Shown here one piece after another: positions 43,651 through 53,960 of a stretch of 64,000 nt of DNA. The stretch is taken from assembly GCA_047967505.1 (NCBI GenBank), contig CM106541.1, one strand, 5' to 3'. Within the stretch, counting starts at the first letter, position 1. Each line of letters begins with the position of its first letter. This DNA is from Dipteris shenzhenensis (Eukaryota > Polypodiophyta > Polypodiopsida > Gleicheniales). The notes below the pieces were generated by a model. It was not told the DNA's origin, searched no databases, and saw nothing but the letters and a program-made list of their open reading frames with translations. Both the position numbers and the translations under genes were made by a program.

Positions 43651-45086
43651 AAACACACTTGTGTGGAGTATTAGTACATGGATACCGAATCTTTTGTGAT
43701 GTATGGATTGATAGTTTGCATGACCAGGATAGTAACCAAGTTGTTACATCATTCATGAAAGCAATAAGAAAGATCAAAGATGCTCGCGGATGTTTACCTA
43801 ACACATTGCAAATACAAGCTGATAATTGTTGGAGAGAGAACAAGAAAAAATATATATTTGCTTTATGCTCTATGTTGGTTGGTTTGAAAATATTTGAAGA
43901 ATTGGAAGTTGGCTTTCTTCTTGTTGGCCATACACATGAAGACATAGATTAAATCTTCAGTGTTATCTCTGGTGAGTTGAAGTCAATGGATGTTTTGACA
44001 ATGGAGGATATGCTACTTCAAATTGGGAAAAATTTTGGAGGGTCTCACAAGAAAGAATCAGAAGTGGCTATCTTAGATTGGAGAGCATTCATAGAGCCAC
44101 ATTTACAAGTAGGAGATGATGTCCTGATAGGACACACAAATCCACACTACTTTCGATTTCACATGCATAATAATATTCTAGTGATGCAATGGAAGCACTA
44201 CTCAGTAGATGGAGATCATTTATGGAGTGAGTCATATGCTTTATTACAACGAATAATTCCATTGGAGGAAACTAGATTTGTTCTTGCAAAAAATAAATCA
44301 CTTGACATAAATGAAATGAAAGGCTTGAAAGCCTTCATTAAACATCTTCAAAGTATGATGCAGAAATATCCTAAGCAATCAACTAAGAATTTGGAGACAA
44401 TTAAATCAATTGAAGCACTTATCCAATCTTTAGAAAGACAAGAAAACTTAATGAGCATTGAATACTATGAATCCTTTTGGTTGGAACAAGCTAGGTCACC
44501 AAGTTTTCCTTTGGATATAAATATGTTAGTAGATATGGAGGAGGAAGCAGAGGAATACCTTTTACCTGGAAAATATTGTGGCAGGAAGGGAGACAAACCT
44601 TTACCAGAGTTTATACCATCTAATGAGATTGAAGAGGGTCTATTTGTTACAGTTTGGGCATCTGATCCAGGTTCAGAGTTGGATGACCAAGGTGGCCCAA
44701 TTTGGGTTGCAAAGGTTGCTAAGATAGAAACAGATGACAAGGGAACTCCTATAACATTCATAGCTTTATGGTATGAACCAAAGCCATTGAAAAATCTCTC
44801 GAGAAGATATACAATAAAAAAACTCTATGAGGGATGCTTGCAAAAGAAACGTGAATGGGTTCCAAATAATGAGGGATTAACAGAGGTGGAAGTCAGTAGC
44901 ATTATTCATTGTTGGAAATTGAGGACACGAAGTTTTAAAAAGAAGCATGGATACAATGTTAAAAAATCTATCATAGTCCCTGATCCAAGTCATGTCCATA
45001 TTAAACATCATTTGGCAAGACTTAACCCATCAAGCACAAATACATTACATGCATCTGATGACTCTAAACGAGATTCAGATGCATAA
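43521..45086 (+). pseudogene. DUF7869-like gene with LQxDN and GHTHEDID motifs
   Basis: The frame is open from 43521 to 43952 and from 43953 to 45086, broken once by TAA at 43950-43952 where the family pattern HEDIDQ needs Gln (CAA). Conserved segments are GLKTHLCGVLVHG, LPNTLQIQADNCWRENKKKY, a FALCSMLVGL helix and VGFLLVGHTHEDID. I recall the combination LQxDN..ENKNKY / VGHTHEDID(Q)xFS as typical of DUF7869 proteins of plants, oomycetes and animals, thought by some to be transposon-derived. The following 370 residues hold a long helical part and a Trp-rich segment (PIWVAKVAKI, ALWYEPK) that could be a small beta-barrel. Apart from one stop the frame is remarkably clean, so decay is recent, or the stop is read through or spliced out. 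Confidence 0.6.
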
Positions 45087-45111
45087 GATAATGTTTTGTA
45101 TGCTTTTTTCC

Positions 45112-45285
45112 ATACAAATGGTGTATCTATACACCACTAATAAGATAATGTATTGTATGCTTTGTTTTTCAACAAAAGGGTGTATCTATACACCACTTAT
45201 ATATTGAATTCAACAAACTCTTTGTTTTCAAAAAAATGGTGTATCTATACACCACTTATATGTTGAATTCAACAAACTCTTTGTC
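45112..45285. repeat. Three 60 bp tandem units with near-palindromic GGTGTATCTATACACC
   Basis: GGTGTATCTATACACCAC recurs at 45120, 45180 and 45239, followed each time by a TTG-rich phrase. Units two and three also share GAATTCAACAAACTCTTTG. The array begins right after the stop codon of the gene to the left. Confidence 0.9.
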
Positions 45286-45589
45286 ATATTTTTACTTTAT
45301 CAGCATAGTGTTAAAGTTAGGAGACTACTACTATTATTATTATAGTTATTGGATGGAGGCACCATGCACAAGTTTGGGAATTATAGCTTCATTGAACCAT
45401 ATTTTTTTATAAGAGGTCACCACTTGACTTTTTAGCTTAATAAGGCCATATTTGTATATAAGTGACCCATTTAGTGCTCTAAAAAACCCAAATTTTAGCT
45501 CACTAAGTGAAGATGAGTGGAGAGGATATGCTAAAAAAAAAGTCCAAATGAGGAAAGTCCAAAAATTTTGAATATTGTGTTGAGAGAGA

Positions 45590-45671
45590 GTTATGAGAGA
45601 GAGAGAGAGAGAGAGAAAGGAGTGAGAATGTGAGGCGAGAGAGAGAGAGAGCCAGAGATAAGTGTTGGAGA

Positions 45672-45725
<54 letters not shown>

Positions 45726-45960
45726 GGAGCGAGCGAGCGAGAGAGAGAGAGAGAGTAGATAGATAGATAGATAGAGAGAGAGAGCGAGGAGAGGGAGAGA
45801 GCGAGAGATAAGAGAGAGAGTTAGAGAGAGTAGAGAGAGAGAGCCAAAGAGTGAGAGGAGAGAGAGAGAGAGAGGGAGGGGAGATGAGAGAGAGAGAGCA
45901 AGAGATAAGAGAGAGTTTTAGAGAGAGAGAGAGGGAGGGAGGGAGGAAAGGAGGGAGAGA
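45590..45960. repeat. (GA)n-rich compound microsatellite
   Basis: Several GA runs with embedded (GT)n at 45672, (GATA)n at about 45754 and GGGA units at the right end. It is followed by an AT-rich block of TATA/AAATAT phrases at 45965-46090. Minus-strand frames over this region encode only Ser/Leu low-complexity peptide. Confidence 0.92.
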
Positions 45961-46344
45961 AGACATAAATATAGATTTATATTTTTTATTTATTTGAACA
46001 TATTTATATAAATGAATATATAAGTATAAATAAATATTTATATATCTACCTATATCTAAATATAAATATTTACTATATATATAAAATAATAATTTCACGC
46101 CTTAAAGAGAGGGGAATTTCAATTCTTTAAATTAGGATATTTTTAAGTCCCACTTTGAGGCCCTTAGCCAGTTAAAAAGTAGAGCTCGCAGGTTACTACT
46201 CGTAGTAGTAGTGACAAACCCAAAAAGTGCAGGGGCGTAGGACACGTGGCATGGCAAAAGAAATGGCGGGTTGATGAGATGAAAAAATATGGTTGTGTGA
46301 GCAAAGGGGTGAAGAACACGTGGCATGGTGGGAGCTCTTTTCGC

Positions 46345-46381
46345 TTCTTCTTTTCTTCTTCTTCTTCTTCTTCTTCTTCTT
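46345..46381. repeat. (TTC)n microsatellite
   Basis: About twelve CTT/TTC units upstream of the glycosyltransferase-like gene. A (TA)n box at 46619-46633 lies between it and the gene. Confidence 0.9.
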
Positions 46382-46877
46382 CACGGTATTTACGTAGCAG
46401 TTGCAATCGGCCTTGGCCGGCTGCTTCCCTCCCTCCCCACCATCCTACCTCGCCGCCCTTGCCTCCATAGCCGCCCCTCTTTCTTCTCGTGACGCAGAAT
46501 CCGTGTTTCCCCTCCTCATCGCCATGCGAAACCAGTCTATTCCCTCTGAGTGCTAAGGAAATGTCTGTGTGACTGCGAAAACACAAGTGAATGTTCACCG
46601 GAGAGCGAGCGAGAGTACGTATATATATATATACTCGCAGTGTGTACACGGAGAGACATGACGTGAGACACGAGTTTTGTTGACCGGGCCGAGCAACCGG
46701 GTGTGATTGAGGTAGTGTGTTCTTACAAAAAAGTGTATGTGTGTGAGAGAAGAGAGAGAGGGAGATATGGACCTGTGAGCGACACGAAAGATACCCTCTG
46801 AAGTTTTCAGCAGGTGTCCATCAACGCTTACCTCAAGCACGCCGGTCGCCGGCGCCAGCTGATGTGAGCAACGTTGG

Positions 46878-47020
46878 AACGATTCAAGGGCGCACAGAAC
46901 TTACTTGCGAAGCGATCGAGGAAGGAGTGCAGACTGGCGGCCGGCAGAAACGATTCAAGGGCGCACAGAACTTACTTGCGAAGCGATCGAGGAAGGAGTG
47001 CAGACTGGCGGCCGGCAGAG
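46878..47020 (+). repeat. Perfect 71 bp tandem duplication upstream of the gene at 47168
   Basis: The unit starting AACGATTCAAGGGCGCACAG and ending GGCGGCCGGCAG is present twice back to back without a mismatch. It lies 150-290 bp before the start codon, in the likely leader or promoter. Confidence 0.96.
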
Positions 47021-47167
47021 CGGCTCCTCTGGGCGTACATAAAATTTCCGAGTCATGAGCGAAAAGGGCGGTACGCTCAAAGGTGCGCTAGTGCTTGTCC
47101 CTTCGTAGGTCGCAGATCAGATTGAGCTTGAAGAGGTGCTTGAAGAGTTAGCGAGTGGAAGATCGAG

Positions 47168-48799
47168 ATGAAAACCGGTGGCACTGAGTTCATCTCTCAG
47201 CCTCTCAGCAAGAGATTAATCAATGTGTCCTTCATCTTCTTCGTACTCGTCGTGCTCATCCTTACAGTTTTCGCAGTCACCTATCAGCCCCCTGATCCAT
47301 GGCAGGAGCCCAGAGAGGCCATCGCTCTCGTGCTCAGCTCCGTCACCAATGCCACTTTCCGAACAGATGACTCTTTTGTGCGCACAGGGGAGGACTTCAA
47401 CTACACGAGTAAACCCACGCGTTCAGATCAGGTTGCTATCGACCAAACGACATTGTTTACCCCTGCACTAGAGAAAGCGAAGCCGGAGTGCGATCTCGAG
47501 GAGACGAAGATCAATTGCTCGGATCCCAGGGTGCTTGTTGCCCTCTCAAAGTTCAACTTATTGCATTTTCCAAATCTGCAGTTTTTTGCCTACGGCGAAC
47601 CGGTAAGTGGATCCAAGGAAAACGAGTGTGATGTAGCTTGGAGGTTTCGGTCCCTGAAGGAAAAATCCTGGAGGATGTACAGGGATTACAGACGGTTCAC
47701 GCTGAAATTGGACGGCTGCCAGTACAGTGTCGCTCGTTCATTGGGTTGGCATTCAGGGAAGAACGCAAAGCCATTCAAGTCAATGAGGGGTGTAAGACCT
47801 ATGCCCGAGGTGCTCGAGGAAGTAGAGGTCATACGAGATTCGGTGGCTGCAGCAAAAAGCAACTTCAGGTATCAGGATCATTCAAGATATCTTTATTATT
47901 CTCGTAGTGATGACCATTGCAAGACAATGAATCAATACCTGTGGAGTTTCCTCTGTGCTCTTGGGGAAGCGCAATACCTCAATCGGACATTGATTATGGA
48001 TCTTAATCTGTGCTTGTCGTCGTTGAACAATCCGGGCCATGGCGATGAGGACGGCAAAGATTTCAGATTTTACTTCGACTTGGCCCATTTGAAAGATGCG
48101 GCTTCTGTGGTAGAACAGGAGCACTTCTTCAAAGAGATGAATCAATGGAATCTGGACCACCCAGCTGAGCCGGTCACTGCCAAGGAGGTCAGCGACAGCA
48201 AGATAACTCCCATGCAGCTTCGACGGGACATGAGCACCATCATCTCTCGAAAATTCGAGGGGCCTGACAGCTACTGGTTCAGAGTCTGCGAGGGGGAAAC
48301 CGAGAAAGTCATTCAAAGGCCTTGGCACCTAATCTGGAAATCACAGCGGATCATGGATATTGTAAATGCGATCTGCGGGCAGATGGAGTGGGACTTTGAT
48401 GCCGTCCATGTTGTTCGAGGTGACAAGGCAAAGAATAAGGAGCTATGGCCGAATCTTGAGGCTGATACATCTGTTGATTCTCTGATAGAAAAGCTGAGGG
48501 ACAAAATTGGTACTGCTCGGAATGTTTACATTGCAACCAATGAAAGGGAACCAGGCTATTTCAACCCGTTGAAACAAGTATATAATCGTGCTCGCACCCT
48601 TGACGATTTCAGCTCTTTGTGGGCTAAGGACAGCCTCTGGTACAATCAAACTCTGCAGCTTACTGGGGGCAAGCCAGTCGACTTCGATGGTTACATGCGG
48701 ATAGAGGTGGACACAGAAGTGACTTACCGAGCAAGGAAGAAGATCGAAACATTTGGGTCTCTGACCGATGATTGTAAGGATGGAATTAATACTTGTTAG
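47168..48799 (+). CDS. Type II membrane protein, plant O-fucosyltransferase-like
   Basis: An intact, intronless frame of 543 codons. It has a short cytoplasmic tail (1-19), a single membrane anchor (about 20-39, VSFIFFVLVVLILTVFAV) and a lumenal domain with several N-glycosylation sequons (NAT, NYT, NCS, NRT, NQT) and paired Cys residues. The C-terminal half carries VHVVRGDK (about 412-419) and NVYIATNE (about 452-459). In plants this arrangement marks a GDP-fucose O-fucosyltransferase-like family of about 550 residues, some members annotated as 'calcium ion binding', probably Golgi-resident. The exact substrate is not known to me. The start was chosen as the ATG before the only membrane segment. 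The GC-richer codons differ from the surrounding transposon debris. With RPS27 it is one of the two genes here that look functional. Confidence 0.85.
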   Translation: MKTGGTEFISQPLSKRLINVSFIFFVLVVLILTVFAVTYQPPDPWQEPREAIALVLSSVTNATFRTDDSFVRTGEDFNYTSKPTRSDQVAIDQTTLFTPALEKAKPECDLEETKINCSDPRVLVALSKFNLLHFPNLQFFAYGEPVSGSKENECDVAWRFRSLKEKSWRMYRDYRRFTLKLDGCQYSVARSLGWHSGKNAKPFKSMRGVRPMPEVLEEVEVIRDSVAAAKSNFRYQDHSRYLYYSRSDDHCKTMNQYLWSFLCALGEAQYLNRTLIMDLNLCLSSLNNPGHGDEDGKDFRFYFDLAHLKDAASVVEQEHFFKEMNQWNLDHPAEPVTAKEVSDSKITPMQLRRDMSTIISRKFEGPDSYWFRVCEGETEKVIQRPWHLIWKSQRIMDIVNAICGQMEWDFDAVHVVRGDKAKNKELWPNLEADTSVDSLIEKLRDKIGTARNVYIATNEREPGYFNPLKQVYNRARTLDDFSSLWAKDSLWYNQTLQLTGGKPVDFDGYMRIEVDTEVTYRARKKIETFGSLTDDCKDGINTC

Positions 48800-49050
48800 A
48801 TGCTTCTTGATCTGCAAAAATGGCCTGCAAAAGAGGGATTAAAAAAGCAGCAGCAAAAGCATGATACCCATTGAAGTCTTCTTCTAACTGGGGCATTTAC
48901 TCCAGACGAGCTTCATCTCGTGGTTAGGGTTTCCTAGGATACATATCTCACTTTCGGCTGGTAGTAGATTGCAGATGTTATGATTTGCACCCATGTAAAT
49001 ATATTGTTTAGTGTCCTGGCAATGTGTCGCTTGGATGATCGGCATCCTTA

Positions 49051-49207
49051 GATGTTCAGCTTGTCTACATTCGGGAACATATTTGAATAAAGCGCTCCAG
49101 AAAGGGCCTGCTTACAAGTTCAGAACTAAGGATGTTTCAGCTTGCCTACATCCGGGAATATATTTGAATAAAGCGCCCCAGAAAGGCCTGCTTACAATTT
49201 CAGAATT
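49051..49207. repeat. Tandem duplication (about 79 bp) in the 3' region of the gene
   Basis: GATGTT(T)CAGCTTG..TACAT.CGGGAA.ATATTTGAATAAAGCGC..CAGAAAGG is present twice, at 49051 and 49131. Each unit holds an AATAAA signal, so either could direct polyadenylation. Confidence 0.9.
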
Positions 49208-49209
49208 GC

Positions 49210-50123
49210 CCAAGATGATGAACTCTCTTGAGGACGGCCGGTTTTCTTCAGGGCGGTGATTTAGACATGAATCCCGGATCATACCTATCCAAATGTGAGA
49301 TGTTTGGCATATCTTCGCACGATGTTAAATGGCTGGTCTCGAGTGTTGCCATTCAGTCATGCTTGCCAGAAAATTTCCTTACACATCTGTGAAGCAAATA
49401 TATTGTATTATTCCCATAAACAGTCACCCTTTCGAGCTCTGCTCCACAAGTGAGAATAAAGGTTGCCTGGTTCAAAGAAAGTTGTGATCATTAAGGCAGC
49501 TTCATTGGAGGTAGCTTCAATTTTCACAAGCTCAAGCCATACAATTCTGTTCATTATTTGTCAATTTAGGTTCAGCTGAGTGAGTACGAGCATTTATGGA
49601 TCTGAGCATCTGGACCTTGATCGTTGGGATTTTAGACTGTCTCGACTCCCATGGGGTAGTCTTGTGCTCCCAGGCTTGTATTTGCTAAGCAACATTAGAA
49701 GGAAACGAATCCCTAGTCTTCAAATCAGCTCCACCCTCCCCAAATGATTAGTGTCATTCTCGCTCAAAGGAGTACAAGCTTTTTATGTAACTTAGCACCT
49801 TGACGCGAACCTTGGACTTCAGAAATGGGACAGTCTTGTTTAGTCCTTGGGAGGAGATAGATCCCTTAACTTCAGATCAGCTCCTCCCTCCCCAATTATA
49901 TGGGAGTTCCATTTTTGGATGGATAAACCTGGATGAATCTATATGTTGTGCCCATTTCGATTTCATGCAAGGCTGTCAAGTTTCTCATTTGTTATGCATA
50001 TATTGAAAGATTCTGGAATATTTCAAACCTAGAAAGAAGCTAAGGCATGATTATGGATAAGTATTGCCTCGTTCATTAAGTTTTCTTTTCTGATATTTGT
50101 TTTGATTGTGTATGTTCTTCTAA

Positions 50124-50165
<42 letters not shown>

Positions 50166-50640
50166 GAGATTGGAGTTTTGTTATGGAGCTCTATATTGAG
50201 TTGTATAGGCAAGGATTCGCTGAGATGTTGCTTTTTGTGTCTCTTTGATTTATGCCTTTACCATTTGATGGTCTTGGTATCCCATGATGTCCTGTCTGGA
50301 GTTAATGAGGTTGGCTGGATAATATCTGCAGGACTAATGCTTTTTCTTTCTTGGCAATTTGTTTGACGAACTGTAAGCTTGAGTGTTTTGGCATGTGGCG
50401 TCTTATATGGCTGAGCATTTAGATCACATTCTGAAATGACTCATAAAGGTTACATCTTTACAAGTTGAAGTGTGTTCTGTGTGGAAAGCTGGGTGGATTG
50501 CCATACATGTCAATGTTATCGACAGCAGACTATTAGATGCAATTGCAGTGACCCTACATGTCCGGCAGCCCACTCCACCAGAAGCAGAAACCGCTTGAGG
50601 GCCTTTACACACCGCCCATCCCCGCCCATTCCATTGGGCA
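49210..50640. other. No gene seen; (CT)n at 50126-50163
   Basis: Intergenic sequence with a loosely duplicated segment (phrases with CAGCTCC.CCCTCCCCAA at 49.73 and 49.88 kb) and a 38 bp CT run. No coding pattern recognised. Confidence 0.5.
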
Positions 50641-50956
50641 GCCAAAAATGATATTGGACATGCGTAGGCTTTACACATAATGCAGGCAACCTGCATTAAA
50701 TTTCCTTAGCAACATCACCAAGGACTAAAAAAACGGTGTTTATTTCCCCACCTCTGATATTTCATTGGCTGGGGTAATGGGTGCTCATCCTTGACAGCCA
50801 AAAATGGTCTTGGAAATGCGTAGGCTTTACACATAAGGCAGGCAACCTGCATTAAATTTCTTTAGCAACATCACCAAGGACTAAAAAAAGGGTGTTGTTT
50901 GCCCCAGCTCTGATATTTCATTGGCTGGAGGAGTAATGTGTGCTCTTCCTTGGGCA
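50641..50956. repeat. Tandem duplication, about 156-160 bp unit
   Basis: GCCAAAAATG...TGCGTAGGCTTTACACATAA and GGCAACCTGCATTAAATTTC are repeated at an offset of 156. A third partial unit starts with GGGCAGCCAAGAG near 50953. Confidence 0.93.
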
Positions 50957-50999
50957 GCCAAGAGTAGCCGGCTGGCCAAGCTGAGGTCAAACATGGGCA

Positions 51000-52290
51000 A
51001 TAGGTGGCAGGTGACTCGGCTTTTGCTCTCTTGAAGTTCAGCTGTGTTTAAAAGCGGTGCACCTGCCATCCCAATTAAACATCTTGATTGGCTCCTCCCA
51101 TGAAGGATGGGTGGGCAGTCCTGGGTATGTATAAGAGAACGTTCCCGCTCGTCGCAATGTGAGCGGGAATGCTACAGGTTGAGTGGGTTTGGGCATCGGG
51201 TGGAACGCCTCAGGCAATCCTCCGCAGCAATCTGACGCAAAGAGGGAATGGGCTCTAAAGGCCCTGACTTCCACAGCCCTCATCATACATCAGAAAGGAG
51301 AGGAGGGAAACGGGTATGCTGTCCTCATAGGTGTCTGAATTTTCCTGTCAAAAGCGGGCGTAGTTCGGGAGCCTGCCCCATGGGGGCGTTCAGAAAGGTA
51401 GTCTCCCTCCATGCCAAATCATATAAATCCCACCGCTTCACTGTTTCCTCTTCGTGCTGCTTCTCCCCAGTTCCCTCTCTGCGTGATCCTCCTCCCCAAC
51501 ATCTATCCTCTTCCCCATACTGGCTGATTTTCGTCCTCAAACTCTATTGGCAACTCGGCCTAGTGTGTCAACCATCTCTGGCGACCCACTGGCAGGCATG
51601 GCAGCTTCCAATGGGCACTCTCTGCTCCGGCAAACCATCTCACTTCAGTGGCGTCTTCCAAGTTCCAACCAGCAGCCTGGCAACCTGCTCGACACGGAGT
51701 CTCAACCGACAGCAGGACATAGAACTCCGACGGCGGCCCATTTCGCCAATTATGATCCCAGGTCCGTCCTTAAGGCATCGTGACCCCTCGTTGCAAGTCA
51801 GCCCAAGGCAGGTTCTGATACCAAGAATGAGATACCGGCTGCTGTTCCCAGGACGAGCTTCCCCACGGGCTCCCCTGCGAGTCTATCTTCCAAAATGAAT
51901 GCTTAACCTTGTGATCCTACAAATGGGCCTGGCTATCCGAGCACCAAAACCCATACCCCAGAATCTTTGCTCTCTAAAACTTGACACATGCACTCACCCT
52001 GAAACGAGATCCACAGGGAGCCTGTTTCCACGCTACGCTAGTGGGACGCCAGGCGTGGAACAGGCTGCGCACTGGTGGCCCTGCGCACCCGGCCAGCTCC
52101 CACGCACGGCTGAGAGAAGCGCCCCGGTGGCCCCTCGATGCAGCTTCCGCGCTCAGGTGTGCATCGTTCCAGAGGAGCTCGAGGATCACGCCAGTTTTCC
52201 CTCCCTTGCCTCGTCCCTATTGCATCCCTCTGCCAGTCCGTCTCAGCATCGCCCAGCATCCCTCCGGCTTGTAGATCTGCCTTCTCTGCT
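51000..52290. other. GC-rich interval, no gene recognised
   Basis: Base composition shifts to GC-rich and several long open frames appear on both strands (for example 51248-51898 and 51899-52504, plus). Their peptides are Pro/Ser/Arg-rich and match nothing I know. It may be the leader of the Harbinger-like relic to the right. Confidence 0.4.
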
Positions 52291-52294
52291 CGCC

Positions 52295-52773
52295 ATGGCT
52301 AGCCCCGAGCAGGTGAAGCTCTTGCTAATGTCTATGTTGGGGATGCTTACGACAGTCCTTACCATCCACCTCAGGCAACGCCAAGCAATGCCTCTTCACC
52401 ACACCATTCCAAGAAGGGCGACCTATGCAGAGGGGAGATTCGAGCAGTCTCCGCATGTTCCGTCAAATGAGAGAGACACTACTCGACATTCTGTCTCAAC
52501 GTAGCATGATCTCGGAGTTGTATGTGAAGCCCAGATCTCTCGAGTGGTGGAACCACTACGTCATGGCTACTCGTGGAGACGATGCCCGATTCTAAGAAGT
52601 CTTCAGATTGCCACTGCAGCTGTTTCAAGACTTGAATGCTTTGCTTCGAGAGGAATTACAAGAAGGTGACATTTCGGCGTCTCTTGCAAGAGTAAATGGA
52701 AGACTCATTCCGGTGGAGAAGCAAGTGATAGTAGCGCTCCTTCGATTAGCAAGCGGAGCAAGATTGAGCATTT
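52295..52773 (+). pseudogene. PIF/Harbinger nuclease-like N-terminal relic
   Basis: The start ATG at 52295 gives MASPEQVKLLLMSMLGMLTT and an Arg/Gln-rich tail. After a frameshift the sequence reads SLEWWNHYVMATRGDDARF, a TAA, EVFRLPLQLFQDLNALLREE, then RLIPVEKQVIVALLRLASG. The order WW..FV / FRMs..F..L / VEKQVAVAL.RLASG is typical of the N-terminal part of plant Harbinger nucleases (DDE endonuclease). The frame ends at TAA 52771-52773, and the catalytic domain, second ORF and terminal inverted repeats are not visible. Confidence 0.65.
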
Positions 52774-53319
52774 AAACCCTATGGTTTCCATACTCTTGCA
52801 AAGTTTGAGTCCTTCTGACACCATATGTGGGATTGGCTTATGCATGAGCATAAGAGCATGAGCATGAAAGAGGGAAACTCGGTGGTTGAAACATCATGCA
52901 ATCGTGATTGGGTCAACTCAAACACCAGTTAAGGCTAGAGGAGGTAGGCACTGGCCAGAGAAGTTAGGCACTGGCAATGAAATGCATTTTTGTTGGTTTA
53001 GGATTACTTGCAACCCCCACAAAATATAACCTTTAGTAAATCCCTAACAACCACCGTGCTCATTTCAATAAATCCCAAACAAGGAAAAATGTAAATCCCA
53101 AATAGTATACTAATCCCAAACAACCACTGAGCTTATTATAGTGACAATGACTGTGCATGAGGGAAGAGGGGGGGAAAGAGGAGAAGAGAGAAGAAGAGGG
53201 AAAGGAAAGAGAGATTGGAAAATGGGAAAGAGGAAAAGAAAGAGAGAAGACGAGAGAAAAGAGGGGGGGAAAGAGGATAAGAGAGAAGAAGAGGAAAAGA
53301 GAAGCATGAGCATATGTCT

Positions 53320-53432
53320 CCTTCTCTTATGCTCATGCATAAGCATAAGCATGAGCATATGTCTCCTTCTCTTATGCTTATGCTTAGAGACATATGCTCA
53401 TGCTTATGCTTATGCATGAGCATAAGAGAAGG
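53320..53432. repeat. Perfect 46 bp inverted repeat with 21 bp loop
   Basis: 53320-53365 is the exact reverse complement of 53387-53432; the loop is 53366-53386. The arms consist of CATGAGCATAAG-type phrases and a CCTTCTC end. The block lies inside purine-rich DNA at 53.15-53.53 kb. Confidence 0.95.
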
Positions 53433-53539
53433 GGGAAAGAGAGAAGAAGAGGGAAAGGAAAGAGGGAAAAAGAGGGGAAAAGAGATTGAAAGATTGAAGG
53501 AGAAGGAGAAGGAAAGGAGGGAAAGAAGAGAGTGCCATC

Positions 53540-53960
53540 CAACACCAGATGTGGGGAATGCGATACCAGACGTCCGTTTTCACCTTATGCAGCTCGTTGC
53601 ATCTTTGAAGGAGCAAAATATGAAAGGGTTCATTAGGATTTGCATGTCCATGTGTCCGATCGGTCTCAAAACTTGCACAGGTTCTAAACCCAATGGTTTT
53701 TATGCTCGTGGAAAGTTTGAGTCCCGTCCAACATCAGAGGTGGTCACGGCGAGGTCAGAGGGCCCATTTTCACCCTATGCACCTTGTTGCATCACTAACT
53801 GAGTAAAATAAGGAATGGGTGATTAGGATTTGCATGCCCATGTGTCCTATTGGGCTCAAAATTTGCACAGCTCATAAAACCAATGGATTCCATGCTCTTG
53901 CACAGTTTGAGTCCCATCCGACTCCGGATGTGGGCTCAAAATTTGCACAGGTCCATGTCA
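53540..53960. repeat. Two diverged repeats of about 185-190 bp
   Basis: Phrases CACCTTATGCA/CACCCTATGCA, TTAGGATTTGCATG.CCATGTGTCC and AAAGTTTGAGTCCC/CACAGTTTGAGTCCC recur at similar spacing. A partial unit is at 52.79-52.85 kb. Confidence 0.75.

Noticed and set aside
45346-46098. 250-codon minus-strand frame
   Set aside because: It is almost wholly (GA)n low-complexity sequence plus AT-rich DNA, with no recognisable domain.
46862-47125. Upstream ORF overlapping the 71 bp duplication
   Set aside because: The first ATG (46862) is followed at once by TGA, and the longer frames lack an ATG start, so no convincing uORF can be called.
51248-52504. Two long plus-strand frames of 216 and 201 codons
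   Set aside because: Composition follows the GC-rich DNA and opposite-strand frames are equally open. Only the part from 52295 resembles a known protein.
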